A DNA stretch of 64,000 nucleotides, taken from NCBI GenBank assembly GCA_001897755.1, contig MKUJ01000017.1, forward strand, positions 118,493 through 182,492, in the 5' to 3' direction. Below are positions 60,114-64,000 of this stretch, piece by piece. Within the stretch, counting starts at the first letter, position 1; each line of letters begins with the position of its first letter. The notes beneath the pieces are model-generated. The model did not search any database, had not been told where the DNA came from, and was given only the letters and a program-made list of their open reading frames with translations. The position numbers and the translations under genes were made by a program. This DNA is from Afipia sp. 64-13. Its GTDB lineage: Bacteria > Pseudomonadota > Alphaproteobacteria > Rhizobiales > Xanthobacteraceae.

Positions 60114-60482
60114 GGCAACCTCCCAATTGAGGCTCGAAAAAAGATGAATAAATCTGCAGTCGAACGAATAGGTTTGTCCGCCTGACGCAGGATCGGTATT
60201 TCAATTAGAATTCACGGTATGACGTTAGTGGCCAATCCTGAACATTGGTTTAAACCAAACCGCTAGCCTGGGGCGCCATGGCGCCGGCCGTCAGGCGAAG
60301 CGCGATGCAGGTCCGGGCGAAACGGGCCTTACGGCTGCCGGCGCGCAGCGGCGGCACGAACCAGCCGGGGGCCCACATCCTGGCCAAAACCGGCCCCGGA
60401 GGGCTGAAATGATCCGAAATCAGCGCCTCACTGCTTGCGCCGCGCGGCGAATTTCCCTAATCAACCGAGGTCGATAAGACGT
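60114..60482. other. Intergenic region with two 14-bp palindromes
   Basis: About 370 bp between the PilZ gene and tRNA-Pro. It contains two perfect palindromes: TTGGTTTAAACCAA (60245-60258) and GGCGCCATGGCGCC (60272-60285). The first half is AT-rich and promoter-like for the PilZ gene; the second half is GC-rich. I see no convincing gene; an Arg-rich 44-codon plus-strand frame from 60278 was rejected. Confidence 0.6.
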
Positions 60483-60560
60483 CGGAGCGTAGCGCAGCCC
60501 GGTTAGCGCACTAGTCTGGGGGACTAGGGGTCGGAGGTTCGAATCCTCTCGCTCCGACCA
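60483..60560 (+). tRNA. tRNA-Pro(GGG)
   Basis: Acceptor CGGAGCG/CGCTCCG, anticodon stem CTAGT/ACTAG around CTGGGGG (anticodon GGG), T-loop 'GGTTCGAATCC' and encoded CCA. The DNA composition changes abruptly right after its 3' end. Confidence 0.97.
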
Positions 60561-60605
60561 TTCAATTAATTGAAATCACAGCACAAAATTGGATTTTCGC
60601 TGTTG

Positions 60606-62549
60606 ATGCGGTGGCTCGAAAAACTAATGAGTCCGCACGAGGTCCGCACCGACAGCGGCCCATCAATTACAGACCCCACACCACAAACAATTCCTCCTAC
60701 CAGCGCCGCCAACAAACACGTCTGTGAATATCTTTCCTATTATCTCGATCTCGCGCACGCTCCACGTTTTGCCGTCCTCTTGTCGGGTCCGTGGGGCGTT
60801 GGAAAGACCCACCTACTGAAAGCGTTTCTGAAATCTAGATTTGGCGATGAAGCAAACGCTTACGTCTATGTGAGCCTTTACGGCCTCTCGAACCTCAATG
60901 AAATCGACGACGCGTTATTCCAAGCCGTGTATCCGATGCTCACTGGTATGCCGGCCAAGATCGCCGGCCGGGTCGGAACAGCGGCGCTAAAATGGGCCAA
61001 ATTCGACGCTGACCAGTTCAGCCTCAAAGACTTCGCGAGTAGGTTCAAGGCAAAGCTCTATGTCTTCGACGACCTAGAACGTTGCGATGCAAAGCCAGAC
61101 AAAGTCCTTGGTTACATCAATCAGTTTGTTGAGCACGGCGATGCCAAGGTGATTGTTCTTGCCAATGAAAAAGAGATTAGCGACCGCGAAAATTATGATC
61201 GGCGCCGGGAGAAGCTGATAGGCAAGACGCTGGAGGTGCGTTCGGAGTTTGAAGCAGCTTTCGGTCATTTCGCTGAAAATATCGATCACCCAGATACGCG
61301 ATCCTTCATTCAGGCGAGCGCCGCCGACATAGCCAAGATTTACGATCTATCAGAGCTCAATAATCTTCGCATTCTGCAACAGACGCTATGGGATTTTGAG
61401 CGATTTCATGCATCCCTTTTGCCCGAGTATAAAGCTAACAACGACGCCATTCTAACCTTGATGCGTCTGATTTTTGTGCTTTCCTTTGAGTTTAAAGCTG
61501 GCCGCATTGCTGAAGCTGACATTCGCAGTGGTCGTGGAATGCACGCGATGGTGCTAGCGAGATTGAACAAAGAAGAACAGAAGTCTGCGATCGAGGTCGT
61601 TGCCGATCGCTATCCGATCGTCGATGTGAATGACAATATTCTCTCAAATGAACTGCTCGTGGATTTTCTCGTGCGCGGAACTGTCGATGCCAATGCAATA
61701 AATGCAGAGATCAAAGCCAGTAGCTTCTTTATTACCGTCGCTGATGAACCATCTTGGCGAACCGTCTGGCATTGGCTGGAGCGATCGGATGCGGAATTCG
61801 AAAATGCCCTGGCGAAAATGGAGCAGCAATTTGCTGAGCGAGCTTTTGTAGGCGAAGGCGAACTTCTCCATGTTCTTGGCCTTCGTCTTTTTCTTTCCGA
61901 TCGCGGCATCTTGCCCGTATCCCGGCCAGAAATCGTCGAACAAGGGAAAATTTATATCGACGATCTTTATGAAACAAAGAAACTCCTCATTCGACGGTTC
62001 GATGACATAACAGAAATCCGATTTAGCGGATGGGACGGCCTTGGCATTCATGAAAATGAGGCGCCGGATTTCAAAGAGTTGTTCTCTTATTTGACACTGG
62101 CTTTGAAAAGGACAGCCGAGGATAATTTCGCCATTCAGGCCAACATTGTTTTGTCTGAAATGAAGAAAGACGCGCAAAAATTCCTGCGCCGCCTCTGCTG
62201 GACCAGCGACGGCAGCGAGCAACAAATCAGAGAGCCTGTACTGGCAAAACTCGACGTAGCCGAATTTGTTGAAGCGATGGTCGGATTGCACCCTCAGGAA
62301 CAACGCATTGCCATGATGGCCCTCAAGGGGCGCTATGAAGGCGCGGTCCTTGACCGAGAACTTGCAGATGAAAAGCTCTGGATAATTGATGTGAGAGATG
62401 CGCTGTTAGCACGAAGTGAGACATTAAAGCCGATCGCAAAATATCGAATACAAAAATTAGTGGAGTGGAATTTAAAGGCGGCAGAGGCCGCGGTCGAAAA
62501 AGCAAAGCCTCTCTCCTCTACGGATGTTTCAGAGCCCGAGGGCGCATAG
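60606..62549 (+). CDS. KAP-type P-loop NTPase, possible defence protein
   Basis: A 647-aa soluble protein (counted from the ATG at 60606; a TTG at 60570 and an ATG at 60627 are alternatives, none with a good ribosome-binding site). Walker A 'GPWGVGKTHLL' (about 61-71), Walker B 'LYVFDDLERC' (about 151-160) and a sensor strand 'VIVLANEKEI' define a STAND/KAP-like NTPase; the rest (about 200-647) is helical with no recognisable domain or membrane helix. KAP NTPases such as PifA are known phage-exclusion proteins. The gene is visibly lower in GC, starts right after tRNA-Pro, and its stop overlaps the next start (TAGTG). A defence role is inferred from family and context. Confidence 0.85.
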   Translation: MRWLEKLMSPHEVRTDSGPSITDPTPQTIPPTSAANKHVCEYLSYYLDLAHAPRFAVLLSGPWGVGKTHLLKAFLKSRFGDEANAYVYVSLYGLSNLNEIDDALFQAVYPMLTGMPAKIAGRVGTAALKWAKFDADQFSLKDFASRFKAKLYVFDDLERCDAKPDKVLGYINQFVEHGDAKVIVLANEKEISDRENYDRRREKLIGKTLEVRSEFEAAFGHFAENIDHPDTRSFIQASAADIAKIYDLSELNNLRILQQTLWDFERFHASLLPEYKANNDAILTLMRLIFVLSFEFKAGRIAEADIRSGRGMHAMVLARLNKEEQKSAIEVVADRYPIVDVNDNILSNELLVDFLVRGTVDANAINAEIKASSFFITVADEPSWRTVWHWLERSDAEFENALAKMEQQFAERAFVGEGELLHVLGLRLFLSDRGILPVSRPEIVEQGKIYIDDLYETKKLLIRRFDDITEIRFSGWDGLGIHENEAPDFKELFSYLTLALKRTAEDNFAIQANIVLSEMKKDAQKFLRRLCWTSDGSEQQIREPVLAKLDVAEFVEAMVGLHPQEQRIAMMALKGRYEGAVLDRELADEKLWIIDVRDALLARSETLKPIAKYRIQKLVEWNLKAAEAAVEKAKPLSSTDVSEPEGA

Positions 62550-63055
62550 TGATCGAATTTCATTGGAAGGGGGAGATTGATCCGATCGCAGTTTATGCCG
62601 CTGTTGTTTCAACAGCCGCGGTGATTTTTGCCGGGGTAAATGTCTGGCGCAATCGCGCCCGCCTGGCCGTGACAGCTACGCCGGATATGATGATAATTGG
62701 ATCAGAGAACTCCGATAACGACGAAAGCGATCTCGTCGCGGTTCGGGCAGTCAATCGAGGCAACAAAGCCACGACGGTTCTCGGTCTTTATATTACGGAT
62801 CGCGGCAATGTTTGGAATAGAATTCGTCGGGCCGATCGGAAGCATTTCGCGGTATTGAACCCACAACCCAAGGGTTATCCGCCTGTCTTACCGAAAGTGC
62901 TCAATCCCAATGAAGAGTGGACGGGATACATAAGGCTGCGTCTGGATATCATCCCTGATCTCTTGGATGGAAACCATCTTGCGGTAATCAGCGCAACACA
63001 CTCTGAAAAGGCAGCATCCGCGGTGATACCTAAATTGAAGCCTGCCAAGAATTGA
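62549..63055 (+). CDS. One-helix membrane protein coupled to the KAP NTPase
   Basis: A 168-aa protein starting at a GTG that overlaps the NTPase stop (TAGTG) behind a GAGG motif. One membrane helix near the N-terminus (about 11-30, 'AVYAAVVSTAAVIFAGVNVW') is followed by about 135 residues that look beta-rich ('LVAVRAVNRGNKATTVLGLYI', 'LNPNEEWTGYIRLRLDI'), similar in style to Ig-like or C2-like domains. I recognise no family. It shares the low GC of the NTPase gene and probably forms a two-gene unit with it, acting at the membrane as a sensor or effector. That last point is inference. Confidence 0.75.
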   Translation: MIEFHWKGEIDPIAVYAAVVSTAAVIFAGVNVWRNRARLAVTATPDMMIIGSENSDNDESDLVAVRAVNRGNKATTVLGLYITDRGNVWNRIRRADRKHFAVLNPQPKGYPPVLPKVLNPNEEWTGYIRLRLDIIPDLLDGNHLAVISATHSEKAASAVIPKLKPAKN

Positions 63056-63101
63056 TGGGGATGAGATGCAGTTTTTAGGATGGCCGCGATTGTCGTGATT
63101 T

Positions 63102-63296
63102 ATGCGCTTCAGCCCGAGTATCGTTCGGTCAAACTGGTGGCACGGCCGCGCCTATGCCACCTATGGCGGCGTCTACATCGTCGCGTCCGTGTTGTGGCTG
63201 TGGCTGGCGGAGGGCGTGCGTCCGGACCGATGGGACATCGCGGGCGCATCGATCTGCCTGATCGGCGCCGCCGTCATCATCGCCGGGCCGCGATAG
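63102..63296 (+). pseudogene. ynfA: 5'-truncated ynfA (YnfA/UPF0060 family) remnant
   Basis: From 63144 on the frame encodes the last 50 residues of a YnfA family inner membrane protein: '[20 protein letters not shown]' and '[20 protein letters not shown]', ending at TAG 63294-63296. A full YnfA is about 107 residues with four helices; the first half is absent, and the 14 codons before 63144 (from the ATG at 63102) are unrelated. It marks the right boundary of the low-GC insertion. It is very unlikely to be functional. Confidence 0.8.
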
Positions 63297-63332
63297 AACC
63301 GCACGCCAGCAAAGCCGAAGGCGCCGTCTGGA

Positions 63333-64000
63333 CTAACCCTCGCCATCCTTCAGCACGCGGTCGAGCATTTCGCGCGCATCGACCAGATCGTCGAGCACGG
63401 TCTTCAATTTGTCGCGGTCGACCGCCGGCGCGCTGCCGTTGCGGATGCTGGGCGGCGCATAGGCCTGCGCGCCGGAAGGCCCGGCGGCCGGACGCGCCAC
63501 CACCGGCCGGGGCTGCAGGCTTGCCGGATCGGGCATCGGCACGGTGGCGATCGGCACCGTCTCGCCGCGCGGGCGCGTCATGACAGGCTCGTTCAAACGA
63601 GGCTCGTTCAGGCGAGGTTCGGGCAAGCGCGTCTCGCTCAGCCGGTGCGAGGACGGCGGCACGAAATCCATCGGCCCGCGCGCGGCCCGAACGCGGACCT
63701 CGACGTCGCGGACCTCGATCTCGTCGCCCTCGTCTTCTTCCTCTTCGTCGAAATCCTGTTCCTCGGCCTCATCCTCGGCCTCGTCGGCCTCTTCGAGATC
63801 GGCCGCCTCCTCTTCGAGCTCGGCCTCGATCTCCTCGTCTTCCTCCTCGGGCTTGCGCCGCGCGGAACGCGCGCCGCGTGCCCGCGTCTCCTGATCGAAG
63901 GAAGGTCCGCTGAAGGACGCCGGCGCGATGGCGGAATCCTCCATCAGGCCCTGCACCGCCTTGATGCCGTGCTCGCGCAAAATGCGCTGCACGCCGCGAA
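63333..64000 (-). CDS. Acidic low-complexity protein, N-terminus cut by window edge
   Basis: The frame is open to the right edge, so only the C-terminal 222 or so codons are seen. It starts with a region ending 'REHGIKAVQGLMEDSAIAP', then a very acidic Glu/Asp-rich stretch (about residues 45-90), a Pro/Arg-rich linker with repeats 'RLPEPRLNEPRLNEP', and a C-terminal short helical segment ('DRDKLKTVLDDLVDAREMLDRVLKD'). A GTG at 63992 could be an internal start, but the frame continues upstream. I do not recognise the family. The C-terminal helix could be a dimerisation or binding element. Confidence 0.7.
   Translation of the reverse strand, partial: RGVQRILREHGIKAVQGLMEDSAIAPASFSGPSFDQETRARGARSARRKPEEEDEEIEAELEEEAADLEEADEAEDEAEEQDFDEEEEDEGDEIEVRDVEVRVRAARGPMDFVPPSSHRLSETRLPEPRLNEPRLNEPVMTRPRGETVPIATVPMPDPASLQPRPVVARPAAGPSGAQAYAPPSIRNGSAPAVDRDKLKTVLDDLVDAREMLDRVLKDGEG

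Noticed and set aside
60278..60412. Plus-strand 44-codon frame upstream of tRNA-Pro
   Set aside because: Arg/Ala/Gly-rich, no clear ribosome-binding site, and the GC-rich stretch produces such frames by chance; no terminator follows.
63056..63143. attR copy of the tRNA-Pro 3' end at the right edge of the low-GC insertion
   Set aside because: No match to the 3' end of the tRNA (GGTTCGAATCC...CCGACCA) is found there, so integration by a tRNA-targeting recombinase is not demonstrated, and no integrase gene is present.

Overview
The window is high-GC chromosomal DNA of an alphaproteobacterium. The best fit is the Bradyrhizobium/Rhodopseudomonas/Nitrobacter/Afipia group. The grounds are a 14-gene proton-pumping complex I operon followed by birA, RNase J and methylmalonyl-CoA epimerase; the tig-clpP-clpX-lon block; NuoB and PII sequences of this type; and dispersed palindromic intergenic repeats that I associate with this group. 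These assignments come from reading the sequence and recalling families; no search was run.

Layout. (1) 1-3443, minus: a possible metal-uptake set, a DUF2946-type Cys/His-rich protein, a TonB-dependent receptor and a BNR/Asp-box protein that runs off the left edge. A short plus-strand ORF with its own terminator follows at 3649-3820. (2) 3897-23482, minus: one long operon, nuoABC-[FlK-like thioesterase]-nuoD-[FkbM methyltransferase]-nuoE-[57-aa membrane protein]-nuoF-[95-aa protein]-nuoGHIJKLMN-birA-rnj-mce-DUF1467. Most junctions are stop/start overlaps (ATGA, GTGA, TAATG), so the four extra genes are translationally coupled to the complex I genes. (3) 23769-36274: a tartrate/D-malate dehydrogenase, tRNA-Asp, hupB, pepT, a tandem-barrel outer membrane protein with omptin-like active-site residues, tRNA-Val, then lon, clpX, clpP and tig (ATP-dependent proteolysis and chaperoning) and tRNA-Leu. 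(4) 36430-47228: a copper-site-less multicopper-oxidase-like Tat protein, Nnr, glnB-glnA behind a sigma-54 promoter, an AI-2E-family permease, a diguanylate cyclase, rplM-rpsI and small enzymes. (5) 47404-60113: metY-type sulfhydrylase, FTR1 iron permease, heme A synthase, then an exopolysaccharide locus (GNAT/CelD-like protein, Wzz/BY-kinase-like chain regulator, GT4 glycosyltransferase, polyprenyl-phosphate sugar transferase, O-antigen-ligase-type polymerase) ending in two PilZ proteins, which suggests c-di-GMP control. (6) 60483-63296: tRNA-Pro followed directly by a lower-GC insertion carrying a KAP-type P-loop NTPase translationally coupled to a one-helix membrane protein. The insertion abuts a 5'-deleted ynfA. 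This is the best candidate for a new, possibly defensive, system. (7) An acidic protein of unknown function enters from the right edge.

The most notable observations are the KAP NTPase/membrane cassette beside tRNA-Pro, the four non-complex-I genes embedded in the nuo operon (one an FlK-type thioesterase with all catalytic residues, one a 57-aa two-helix protein easily missed by annotation), and the omptin-like double barrel.
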